NCBI GenBank assembly: GCA_015075185.1
Contig: JABTUW010000001.1
Span: 992,001-1,056,000, forward strand
Direction: 5' to 3'
Origin: Anaerolineales bacterium
Lineage (GTDB): Bacteria > Chloroflexota > Anaerolineae > 4572-78 > J111
DNA: 64,000 nucleotides
Positions 50,494 through 60,900 of the stretch are shown here, one piece after another. The stretch's first letter is position 1; every line of letters begins with the position of its first letter. The position numbers and the translations under genes are program-made. The notes below the pieces were generated by a model. The model did not search any database. It was not told the origin of the DNA and saw only the letters and a program-made list of their open reading frames with translations.

Positions 50494-53148
50494 ATGAAAC
50501 CAATCTCGCGCAAGCGCAAACTGGCTACTCTTTTAATCACCCTTGCTATTCTGGTCGTGCTGACCTTTGCCGTCATCGTTGACCAATGGCTCCTGGTTGA
50601 CCTGCCCCGGCCCGACGAACTGTACCAGTACACTACTGCCCCCTCGACCAAAATTTATGACCGGCACGGCACGCTGCTCTATGAAATCACCGACCCGCAC
50701 CAGGGACTGCACACACCCTTGACCCTGGAAGATATTCCACAGGCGTGTCTCAACGCCACCATCGCCACCGAAGACGCCAGCTTTTACCGCAATCCCGGCG
50801 TGGACGCCTGGGCCATTCTCCGCGCCCTGTACATCAACTGGAAGGGCGGCGAGGTTCTGAGCGGCGGCAGCACCATCACCCAGCAGTTGGCCCGCAACCT
50901 GCTCCTCTCACCTCAGGAGCGCACCGAGGTCAGCCTGACCCGTAAGCTGCGCGAAGCCATCCTGGCCTGGAGGCTGGCCCGGACCTATTCTAAAGATGAA
51001 ATCCTGACCCTTTACCTCAACGAAACTTATTATGGCAACCTGGCCTACGGCATCGAAGCCGCCAGCCGGACCTACTTTGGCAAGCACGCCGCCGAGCTGG
51101 ATTTGGCCGAGTGCGCCATGCTGGCCGGCCTGCCGCAAAGCCCGGCTAACTACAATCCCCTGGAAAATCCTGAAGCGGCCAAAACGCGCCAGAGCATTGT
51201 CCTTGATTTAATGCTCAAGCAGGGCTTTGTCGCCGCCGGAGAGGCCGGCAGCGCCCGCACCGAAAAACTGGGCTATGCCGCCATTCCCTTCCCCATCGAA
51301 GCGCCCCATTTTGTAATGTACGTCCGGGGCGAGTTGGAACGCAGGTACGGCCTGGAGGCCATCTACCGCCAGGGCTTGCAGGTTTACACTACGGTGGATT
51401 TGAACGTGCAGAACGCCGCCCAGCGGATTGTCCGCTACCGGCTGGCCGAATTGACCAAACAGAAGGACGGCCAGCCGCCGCGCAATATCCGCAACGCCGC
51501 CGTGGTGGTCATGAACCCGCGCAGCGGCGAAGTCCTGGCTATGTTGGGCAGCCCCGATTACTTTAGCCCGCGCATTGACGGCGCGGTCAACGCCACCATG
51601 GCCACCCGCCAGCCCGGCTCCTCGATCAAGCCGATCACCTATGCTGCCGCCTTCGACTCCACCATTGCTGCCAGATACGGCTACGCCCCCCTCACCGCCG
51701 CCTCGATGATGGTGGATGTGCGCACCGCCTTTGTGACCCAGGAGGGCCAGCCTTACGTGCCCGAAAATTACGACCGCACCTGGCGCGGCCCGGTCTTATT
51801 ACGCCAGGCACTGGCCAGCAGTTACAACCTGGTGGCAGTCAAGGTGCTGGATTACGTTGGGTTGGACAGCATGGTAGACCTGGCCCGCTCGCTGGGCATC
51901 ACCACCTTTGATAACAAAAACTTCGGCCTGGCCCTGACCCTCGGCGGCGGCGAAGTCCGGCTGCTGGAATTGACCGCCGCCTACGGTGCGTTTGCCAACG
52001 GCGGGCGCAGGCTGGAGCCGGTCACCATTACCCGCATCACCGACCACCAGGGCCAGGTAATCTACCAGTCACCCCCAAATCTGAACCCCGGCCCGCAGGT
52101 GCTTGACCCACGAACGGCCTACCTCATCACCTCGATTTTGAGCGACAATTACGCCCGCCGCTCCACCTTTGGCGCGGGCAGCCCGCTCAACCTGACCCGC
52201 CCGGCGGCGGCCAAAACCGGCACCACTCAGGATTGGCGCGACAACTGGACGGTCGGCTATACCCCGGATTTAGTTGTCGGGGTCTGGGCCGGCAATGCCG
52301 ACAACGAACCCATGCGACACATCTCCGGCGTCACCGGCGCGGCCCCTATCTGGCACGACCTCATGGAGGAACTGCACAAAACCATCCCCATCCACGACTT
52401 CGCCCGGCCCGCTGGGCTGGTTGAGAAAACTATTTGCGCCGATAATGGCCTCATTCCCGTTGAACGTTCAAACGCTCAAACGCTAAACGTTCAACCCGTT
52501 AACCATTCGCAATCCACTATTCAGAGCCAAAGGCCCCCTCTGGGCAATTCACAATTTCCCGTCCCCTGCTCTCACACCCTGACCGAACTTTTCATCGCCG
52601 GCACCGAGCCGCAGCGCTTTGACGACTGGCATCAGTCCATTGCCCTCGACCGGCGCAACGGCCTGCGGGCCGGCGTTGGCTGCCCCTTAGAATTTGTTAC
52701 CATCCAGCCCTTCACCCTCTACCCCGCCGAAGCCCAAGCCTGGGCCAAAAAACATGCCATTCCCCAGCCGCCGGAGGCATATTCGCCGCTCTGTCCCAAC
52801 TCGCAAACAGCGAACGGCGAATGGGCGAATGGCGAAGAACAACTCGCCTCTGCTCCCCTGCCCCTCCGCTCCCCTGCTCTTGTTTTCACGAGTCCCGACC
52901 AGGGCAGCACCTTCCGCCTTGTCCCCAACATCCCGGCGGAGAAGCAGAAAATCCGGGTCAGCGTCCGCCCGACGGATGGCGTCTCGCTGCGGCAGGTCAA
53001 GCTGCTGATCAACGGCCAGCCGCTGGTCGAGGGCTCGGAAATCCTGTGGCAGATGTCGCCGGGGACGTATACGTTTGAAGCCGTGGGGGTGGATGCGGCG
53101 GGCAATCAGTTGCGAGCAAATCAGGTGACGGTCAAAGTCGTTGAGTAA
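50494..53148 (+). CDS. pbpC: Bifunctional penicillin-binding protein, PBP1C-like
   Basis: 884 residues. A short basic head and one membrane helix (about 10-32) lead to a GT51 glycosyltransferase (about 50-230: 'ATIATEDASFYRNPGVDAW', 'GGSTITQQLARNLLLSPQER', 'ILTLYLNETYYGN'). The transpeptidase has 'SSIKP' (Ser377, Lys380 by the SxxK reading at 377-380), 'SSYN' for SxN, and 'KTGTTQDWRDNW' at about 574. The C-terminal ~200 residues resemble the PBP1C tail, with a final beta-sandwich (about 800-884). In-frame spacer repeats form the linkers at about 655-690 and 768-790. It shares the region with an alpha-2-macroglobulin gene, as in the E. coli pbpC-yfhM pair. Confidence 0.92.
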   Translation: MKPISRKRKLATLLITLAILVVLTFAVIVDQWLLVDLPRPDELYQYTTAPSTKIYDRHGTLLYEITDPHQGLHTPLTLEDIPQACLNATIATEDASFYRNPGVDAWAILRALYINWKGGEVLSGGSTITQQLARNLLLSPQERTEVSLTRKLREAILAWRLARTYSKDEILTLYLNETYYGNLAYGIEAASRTYFGKHAAELDLAECAMLAGLPQSPANYNPLENPEAAKTRQSIVLDLMLKQGFVAAGEAGSARTEKLGYAAIPFPIEAPHFVMYVRGELERRYGLEAIYRQGLQVYTTVDLNVQNAAQRIVRYRLAELTKQKDGQPPRNIRNAAVVVMNPRSGEVLAMLGSPDYFSPRIDGAVNATMATRQPGSSIKPITYAAAFDSTIAARYGYAPLTAASMMVDVRTAFVTQEGQPYVPENYDRTWRGPVLLRQALASSYNLVAVKVLDYVGLDSMVDLARSLGITTFDNKNFGLALTLGGGEVRLLELTAAYGAFANGGRRLEPVTITRITDHQGQVIYQSPPNLNPGPQVLDPRTAYLITSILSDNYARRSTFGAGSPLNLTRPAAAKTGTTQDWRDNWTVGYTPDLVVGVWAGNADNEPMRHISGVTGAAPIWHDLMEELHKTIPIHDFARPAGLVEKTICADNGLIPVERSNAQTLNVQPVNHSQSTIQSQRPPLGNSQFPVPCSHTLTELFIAGTEPQRFDDWHQSIALDRRNGLRAGVGCPLEFVTIQPFTLYPAEAQAWAKKHAIPQPPEAYSPLCPNSQTANGEWANGEEQLASAPLPLRSPALVFTSPDQGSTFRLVPNIPAEKQKIRVSVRPTDGVSLRQVKLLINGQPLVEGSEILWQMSPGTYTFEAVGVDAAGNQLRANQVTVKVVE
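52457..52558. repeat. Spacer repeats embedded in the PBP coding sequence
   Basis: Repeated AACGTTCAAACGCT words (52460-52500) are followed by a 33-base segment (52519-52551) that matches the reverse complement of 5773-5805 in the TPR-recN spacer at 31 of 33 bases. The reading frame is kept; the encoded linker is 'SNAQTLNVQPVNHSQSTIQS' and the following QRPPLGNSQF. Confidence 0.75.
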
Positions 53149-53215
53149 TGATTACTTCATTAAAAAATCGGCTGTTGATTAACACCTGGGGAAGCAAACG
53201 GTTTAAAAAGCGCCC

Positions 53216-54607
53216 CTACTGCTTCAGGTACATTAAGCTTTGTGAGAAGAGAGGCTCCTCCGGGTCGAGCTTGGCCGCCTGCTCGATATCAGCCAGCACT
53301 TCAGGATCGTTAGGATTGACCAGGCGCCTGGCCCACCCGCGCAAGAAGTAGGCCGCCGCCAGGTCCGGCTGCGCTTGCAGCGCCGGGGTGGCGCTGTCAA
53401 CGATCCATTGGCTCAACTCCGCCTCCCAGCCCATCGCCGGGGTATCGGTAATCAACGGGGTTGGCCGGCCAAAAATTTCCTCCATCGAGTAAGGGCGCAT
53501 GACATCTAAAGCCGCCGCATAATCGCCATAGAAAATATTACCGAGAAGTGGATAAGGTCCCCGCGCCTGCCCAAATCGCTCCTCGGCGTGCAGGCGGATC
53601 AAGGCGGCATCCCAGGTAACAAGCGGGTCTTGCGTATCGAGGGCCACCGCCTGGTTGATGGTTTCGTGAGCATCCCGCCACAAGCCGGCCTCGGCCAGCT
53701 CGACCGCTCGATTGGTTAGGTCCCGCAGCGGAGCCGGGGCTGTCCCGGGCAGGGGGGTCAAAACAACCTCGCTCAAGCGTTCACCGTCCCACCTCAAAAC
53801 CTGATACTGGATGTGAGTGACGCCGCAGGCAAAGCAAAAAACATAGTATTCGGTCAAGTCGAGCAGCACATCCGGCAGGCCATCCTCATTTAAGTCCTCA
53901 ATCCGGCTGCCGCCCGGGCTGGATGTGAAATGAGAAACGTCATGGCGCAGAGTCTGCCCATCAAAACTGAGCAGATCGTAAGCACCGCTGTGAGCGCCGG
54001 CTCCCCCCTGCACTTCCAACCAGATATGGCCCGGTTCAATTTGAACCTGGCTCACCGAAGCGGGATCCAGGTAATCAGGGTTTTCCAATTCCACCCGGCT
54101 CACTTCCTGCCAGCCGCTCCCGGTCTGGGTGTAGATGGCCACAAAATGATTTTCGAGTGGGTCAAAACTGCGGAAACCAGTAGTAAAAGCAGCCCAGTAC
54201 GGCGAGCCGGAACCGCCTCCGGCCAGAGGCAGCACACTGACCCCGTCAAACCCTCCCATGCCGAAGCCATCGGCGTCAGGTGTAGGCGAGGGGGGCAGCC
54301 CGGCTTCGACCGTAGCTTGCAGGTCGGCGGCTAAGGCCCTATCCGGCGTTTCTGTATGGACCGGAGCGGGCGTCTCGGTGGGGGTGGCAGAAGGGGGAGG
54401 CGGAGCAGGCGTAGCCGTGGGTGGTGGTTCGCTCGTAGCTGTCGGCGTTGGCTCCGGCAGGGGTTGGGCGGTCGGGCTGGCGGCGACCACTGCCGGTTCA
54501 GGGGAGACGGCCGGCGTCTCAGTTGGAGCGGCGCTGCTGCACGCGGTCAGAGCCAGGAGCAGCCCGGCCAGACCTGCCCCCCACAGTTGTTCAGTCATCT
54601 TCATTTT
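53216..54607 (-). CDS. Lipoprotein with Thr/Pro stalk and TPR-like C-terminus
   Basis: 463 residues from the ATG at 54607 (GAGGAA upstream). The signal peptide ends in the lipobox 'LTAC' (about residues 18-21), so Cys is the likely lipidated residue. A Thr/Pro/Ala-rich stalk (about 25-100) projects the body outwards. The middle is beta-rich and includes 'DLNEDGLPDVLLDL', a calcium-binding-like loop of the FG-GAP/VCBS type. The C-terminal ~150 residues have TPR-like helices ('AVELAEAGLWRDAHETINQA', 'DIEQAAKLDPEEPLFSQSLM'). It lies on the opposite strand between the PBP and A2M genes, so it is not in their operon. Its function is unknown. Confidence 0.75.
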   Translation of the reverse strand, partial: KMKMTEQLWGAGLAGLLLALTACSSAAPTETPAVSPEPAVVAASPTAQPLPEPTPTATSEPPPTATPAPPPPSATPTETPAPVHTETPDRALAADLQATVEAGLPPSPTPDADGFGMGGFDGVSVLPLAGGGSGSPYWAAFTTGFRSFDPLENHFVAIYTQTGSGWQEVSRVELENPDYLDPASVSQVQIEPGHIWLEVQGGAGAHSGAYDLLSFDGQTLRHDVSHFTSSPGGSRIEDLNEDGLPDVLLDLTEYYVFCFACGVTHIQYQVLRWDGERLSEVVLTPLPGTAPAPLRDLTNRAVELAEAGLWRDAHETINQAVALDTQDPLVTWDAALIRLHAEERFGQARGPYPLLGNIFYGDYAAALDVMRPYSMEEIFGRPTPLITDTPAMGWEAELSQWIVDSATPALQAQPDLAAAYFLRGWARRLVNPNDPEVLADIEQAAKLDPEEPLFSQSLMYLKQ

Positions 54608-54961
54608 GAAATTCCTCGGTCGGTTAGAATAAGTTCGATTGAATATGAGCAGCTCATATTGTAATCCCGATAAAAGCAGAATCAATTTTTATCACCCAAC
54701 CGGGTCCAGGCAGACCGCAGAGGTTTCTTAAACCTCTGCGGTCTAACCTCTGCGGTCTTTCCCGAGAGTCTACCACCGCTGAAAGAACTTGACCAGGAAT
54801 TTCCTTTCGCTTCTCCCACGCTCAGCCGTCGCTCGGCCCGTCAGCCGGAAACGGGTTGATGGTTTAGCAAAAAGCCCCTGCTTGTGATAGGATAACTGAT
54901 GCATGATGCGTAATATTTAACCTCACGCATCACGTTTCACGTTTCACAGGAGCAGCCATCC
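54608..54961. other. 354-base divergent spacer between lipoprotein and A2M genes
   Basis: Contains the palindrome at 54713-54743 with a third GCAGAGG-type arm after it, then GCATGATGCGTAATATTT...CACGCATCACG words related to the spacer families elsewhere. The A2M Shine-Dalgarno AGGAG (54948-54952) is at the end. No gene and no convincing promoter was seen. Confidence 0.6.
54713..54743. repeat. Perfect 14-bp hairpin with CTCTGCGGTC arms
   Basis: GACCGCAGAGGTTT (54713-54726) pairs with AAACCTCTGCGGTC (54730-54743) around a 3-base loop. A third arm, AACCTCTGCGGTC, follows directly and could compete for pairing. Confidence 0.75.
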
Positions 54962-57900
54962 ATGCAAAAAACAATCTCCGTTCTTATCCTGGTTATCATT
55001 CTCTTTAGCGCCAGTTGCAGTCCTACGGCGACGCCTCCGCCGCCCGTTCCCAGCCAGCCGACCGGCGAAGCCCGCACAACCGCCGAACTGGCCGGCACCC
55101 CGGCTGTCGAAGCTCCCACAGTTCCGCCGGCTCCAACGAACACCCCGGCCCCGCCCACTCCTACCCCCGAACCGCTGCCCCCGCTGGTCCTGCGGACTTC
55201 GCCGGAGCAAGGACAGGAGCAACCGCTCGACGCACCCATCGAGCTGACTTTTGACCAGCCGATGGACCGGGCCAGTGTCGAAAAAGCCTTTGCCATCGAG
55301 CCGGGGGCCAGCGTGGATGGCACGTTCACCTGGAAAGACGACCAGACCGTGCAGTTCGCTTTCAAAGACGGCCTCAAGCGGGGCGAACGCTACCGGGTGC
55401 GGGTCATCGAGTCGGCCCAGAGCCAGGCTGGACTGGCTATGGAACGGCCCTTCGAGCTGCGCTTCAGCGCGGTTGGCTCCCTGGAAGTGACCAATGTCCA
55501 ACCCGCCGACGGCTCCACCGAGGTTTTGCCCGACTCTATCGTCACCGTCCTGTTCAACCGCCCGGTCGTGCCGCTCAGCGCTATCGGCGATGCGGGCAAC
55601 CTGCCCGACCCGCTGACCTTTACCCCGCCGGTAATGGGCCAGGGTGAGTGGTTGAACACTTCCATTTACCAATTCACTCCCGATCAAGGCTTTGAACCCG
55701 CCACCGAATACAAAGCCCGCGTCAGCCAGGGGCTGCAGGATGCCCTGGGCCAGGCCGAGCTGGAGGATGATTACGAGTGGAGCTTCAGCACCGTCAGCCC
55801 CGCCGCTATCGCCAGCCTGCCCGCCGCGGGCGATATCTACGTCAGCCCGACGCCGGTTGTCAGCGTCACCTTTAACCAGCCGATGAACCGGGACAGCGTC
55901 GAGGAAAACTTCAAACTTGTCAACGACAAAACCGGCCAGGCTGTCCCAGGGCAATTCGCCTGGGTGGAGCAGGGCATTATTCCCCCGCCCAACCCCGACG
56001 ATTATGGCTATGACTACCTTTATGACGAGGGCGCCGGGCCGGAAGAAGTCGGCGTGGAGACGGTCGAGTTTACGCCCAACGTAGCCCTTGAGTTTGACAC
56101 GGTCTACCGCATTGAGCTGCCTCAAGGGGTCAAAGGCACCGTGGGCAACGCCGCAACTCAGGCGGATTTCAGCGCCAGCTTCACCGTCATCCCCTACCCG
56201 GCCATCGTCAGCACCTACCCCGCCAACGGCGACGAGCTGGTGGACCCCTACACCACCCTGCAAGTTACCTTTAATTCCCCCATGAACCCGGACAGCGTGG
56301 TCATTGGCAAAAATGTCATCATCCAGCCAAGCGTGGCCGTGACCCAGGTCTATACCTACTGGTGGAGCAGTAACACCAACCTGGAAATCAATATTGACGC
56401 CACGCTCCGCAAGCCCAGCAGCCGCTACCGGGTTACGCTGGGGCCGGACATCGAGGGGCGGTACGGCCAGCAGCTTGGCAAAACGACCACGATTGTCTGG
56501 GAAACGGCCGCCGCCGCGCCCCTCATCTACATGCACTCGCCCGGCCGCATTGCCACTTACAACGCCTACACCGACACCCTGACCTACCTCACCGTCCGCA
56601 ACCTGAACGCGGTGGACTTTGCCCTGTACCGCCTGCCGCTGGACGACTTCATCGAACTCAACGGCAATAACTGGTGGGACGCCTGGGATAGATACGTCCC
56701 CAAGGATGATAATCTTATCAGTGGCTGGCAGCTCGAAAACGCGTCGGACCTGAACGCCAGCGTCATCTACCGGGTAGACCTGGGCGGCCGGAGCGGCCTG
56801 GGCGACCGCCTGCCGCCCGGCCTCTACTACCTGGAAGCGACCGCAGACGCTGATGCGGTCTACCCGGAGGCCGATACCGGCAGCTTTGTCAATGCGCGCG
56901 AGCGGCAGATCCTGGTGGTCAGTAAAAACAATCTCACCCTCAAATCTTCCATCAACGAGGCCCTGGCCTGGGTGACTGACCTGCAGAGCGGCCAGCCCGT
57001 GCCCGACCTGCCGCTGACTTTTATTGCCGGCGGCGCGTACGACTACAACACCGGCCAGACCTCCGCCTCGGAGCGGCTGGGCCAGGCGGCAACCGGTCGG
57101 GACGGCGTCGGCCTGCTCACGTACGACCCGCGCTCCGACGCCTACGAAGTCCGCATTGCTGTCGCCGGCGATGCCAACGAGCCGGACGACAACTTTGCCG
57201 TGACCGTCAGCAACTGGACCGACGGGATTGACCGCTACAGCTTCAACAACGTCAGCGTTGAGGATTATTTGCAGCCCTACAGCGCCCAGTTCTACACCGA
57301 CCGTAACATTTACCGCCCCGGCCAGACCGTCTACTTTAAGGGCATCCTCCGCGCCGACGACGACGCCCGCTACAGCCTGCCGACTGCGGCCGAAACGATC
57401 AATATCCTCATTAGCGACTCGCAGGGTAAAGAAGTCTTCAACGAAGAGTTCCCCCTGAGTGAATTCGGCACGGTCAACGGCTCCTTTGACCTCGACGAAA
57501 ACGCCGCCCTGGGGTCCTACTCCATCCAGGCCACCTACGACGAAGACAACACCTTTTACGACGACTTCCAGGTGGCGGCCTATCGCAAGCCGGAGTACCT
57601 GGTCGAAGCGACCACCGACAAGCCCGAATACGCCCAGGGCGAGACGATCAAAGTGACCACCAGCGCCCAGTTCTTCTTCGGCGGGCCGGTTTCCAACGCC
57701 CAGGTCAGGTGGACGGTCCTGTCCGACGACTACAGCTTCACCTACACCCCGCCCCTTGAAGGGGGCGCAAGCGGCGGCTGGTACGACTTCACCGACTACG
57801 ACTTCAGCCGCAGCGACTCCTACACCTACGGCGTCTACGGCGAGCAGATTGCCCAGGGCGAAGGTGTGACCGACAAAGACGGCCGCTTCACCTTTGAAGT

Positions 57901-60900
57901 GGAGGCCGATATCGCCGAGCGCCTGGCCAGCCAGAGGTTCACCTTCGACGTGACCATCACCGACGTCAACAACCAGGAGGTCGCCGCCCAGGCCGAGGCC
58001 GTGGTCCACAAGGGCGACTTTTACGTCGGCCTGCGCCCGGAGCGGTACGTGGGCCGGGTCAAGCAGGAAAACCAGGTCAACGTGATCACGGTGGATTGGC
58101 AGAGCCAGCCCTTCCCCCAGCAGGACGTGCAGCTCGTTTTCTCGGAGCACAACTGGTACAGCGTCCAAAAGCAGTACGAAGACGGCTCTTACTACTGGGA
58201 CAGTGTGGTCGAGGACATTCCCGTTTTCACCACCACCGTCACCACCGATGGAGACGGCCTGGCCGTGGCCGAGTTTACCCCTGCAAGCGGCGGCATCTAC
58301 AAAGTGACGGCCACCGGCGAGGACCCAAAAGGCAATGAGGTCCGCTCGTCCACCTACATGTGGGTCAGCGGCGCGGAATACGTCAACTGGCGGCAGGAAA
58401 ACAACGACCGGATTGACCTGGTCGCCGACAAGCGCGAGTATAACGTCGGCGACACCGCGACCATTCTTGTCCCGCATCCCTACAGCGGCACGGTCCAGGC
58501 GCTGGTTACGCTGGAGCGCGGCCACATCTACGAGCATTACGTGACCGAACTCGAAACCAACAGCGAGCAGCTTGAAGTTCCCATCACCGAGGAGATGATC
58601 CCCAATATGTACGTCTCGGTGGTCGTCGTCTCCCCGCCCGCGCTGGTTACGGTCGGCGATGAGCAGCAGGCCAGCGGCGAGCTGCCCAGCTTCAAGCTGG
58701 GGTACGCCAGCCTGCCGATCAACACTGCCGAGAAACAGTTGCAAATCACCATGACCCCCAACAAGCCCGCCGGCGAAACCTACCAGCCCGGCGAAACCGC
58801 CGAGTACAGGGTTAAAGTGACCGATGTCCAGGGCCAGCCGGTCAAGGCCGAACTCTCCCTGGCCCTGGTGGACAAGGCCGTGTTGAGCCTGGCCCCGGAG
58901 ACGCCCGGCCAACTGTTAAGCACCTTCTGGCGCACCCGCGGCCTGGGTGTGCAGACTGCCGGCGGCCTGACCCTGGCCATTGACCGGATCAACCTGGCCG
59001 TCGCGCCCGAAGCCAAGGGCGGCGGCGGCGGCTTTGACCAGGGCTTTGGCAACATTCGCGGCGAATTCAAGGACACCGCCCTGTGGGAGGCCGCTTTCAC
59101 CACCGACGCCAACGGCGAAGGCACGGTCCAGGCCAAGCTGCCCGATAACCTGACCACCTGGACCCTGACCGGCAAGGGCGTCACGGCAGCCGACACCCTG
59201 GTGGGCGAAAACACGGTCGAGATCGTCAGCGCCAAGCCGCTGCTGGTGCGCCCGGTCGCACCGCGCTTCTTCGTCGTCGGCGACGAGGCGGTGCTGGGCC
59301 TGATCGTCCAGAACAACACTAAAGAAGATCAAGAAGTTGAAACGCGCTTTGAAGGAACGGGCTTGGAGATTGGGGAATGGCGAATAGCGAATACCCTGAC
59401 GGGCACAGGTGGCGAATGGCAGAGTGAAGGCGTCCCCACCCTGGAGGTCAAAACAGGGGAACGAACCAAGGTAGAGTACAAAGTGACGGTCAATGATGCC
59501 GAAACAGCCAGCCTGACGATGGGCGCGAAGTCCGCCGATCACGGCGACGCCCTGACCTTTGACCTGCCGATTTATCGCTACAGCACGCCGGAAACGGTCG
59601 CCACCGCCGGGGTGCTGGACACGGACGGCACCCGCACCGAGGGGATTGCCCTGCCGGCTAACCTTGACCCCAGCCAGGGCGATTTGACCGTGAGCCTTGA
59701 TCCCAGCCTGGCCGCGGGCATGCGCGACGGCCTGAATTACCTGGAGCATTTCCGCTACGAGTGCACCGAGCAGACGGTCAGCCGCTTTTTGCCCAATGTC
59801 TTCACCTACCGGGCCTACCAGCAGTTGAAGATGAACAACCCGGAATTGGAAGACAAGCTGCCGGGACTGGTCAGCGTCGGCTTGCAGCGGCTCTACAGCC
59901 AGCAGCACGTGGACGGCGGCTGGGGCTGGTGGGTCCTGGACGACAGCAACCCCGTTCTGACGGCCTATGTCCTGTTGGGGCTGGTCGAGGCCCGGCGGGC
60001 CGAGTTCCCGGTGGACGACTACGTGGTCGAGCAGGCGATTTCCTACCTCGAGGACAGCCTCGTCGCGCCGAAGGATGTCGAGGAGGCGTGGCAGGCTAAC
60101 CGGCAGGCCTTTGTTCTCTATGTGCTGGCCGAAGCCGGTTCCGGCGACCTGGGGCGGAGCGTGGCCCTGTTTGACGAGCGGCAGAAGCTGGACACCTTTG
60201 GCAAGGCTTTCCTGGCCATGGCCATCCACCTGCTGGACGAACAGGCCAGCCAGGTGAGCACCCTGCTCGACGACATCACCAGCGCGGCCATCGCCAGCGC
60301 GACCGGCGCGCACTGGGAAGAGGCCCAGGTGGATTACTACTCGATGAACACCGACACCCGCAGCACGGCCATCGTCATCGCCGCCCTGGCCCGCATCCAG
60401 CCCGATAACCCGCTGGCCCCTAATGCCGTGCGCTGGCTGATGAGTGTCCGCGAGAACGGCGGCCACTGGGAAACGACCCAGGAAACGGCCTGGGCCATCA
60501 TCGGCCTGACCGATTGGATGGTCGCCACCGGCGAGCTGGAAGGCAGTTACGTCTGGAACGTCAGCCTCAACGGCGAGGGGCTGGGCGAGGGCACGGTTGA
60601 CCAGGAGAACGTTGACGAAACGGTCAAGCTGCGCGCCGAGGTCGGCGACCTGCTGGCCGACGCGGTCAACCGCCTGGCCGTCGAGCGCGACCCCGTCAGC
60701 GGCGATGTGTCCGAGGAGTCGCCGGGGCGCTTATACTATGCCGCCTACCTGACCTACTACAAGCCGGTGCAGGAGGTCAAGGCGTTGGACCGGGGCATCA
60801 TCGTTTCGCGGCAGTACTTTTTGGAGACCCCCTCTGGGGGGGAGGGAGGGGATCCCATCACCGAGGCCAAGGTCGGCGACATCATCCGGGTCAAGCTGAC

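Noticed and set aside
54944..60466. Very long open frames on the minus strand opposite the A2M gene (1322 and 516 codons)
   Set aside because: They mirror the A2M coding frame with strong third-position GC bias, contain no recognisable domain or start signal, and overlap a gene with a clear protein family. They are codon-bias shadows.
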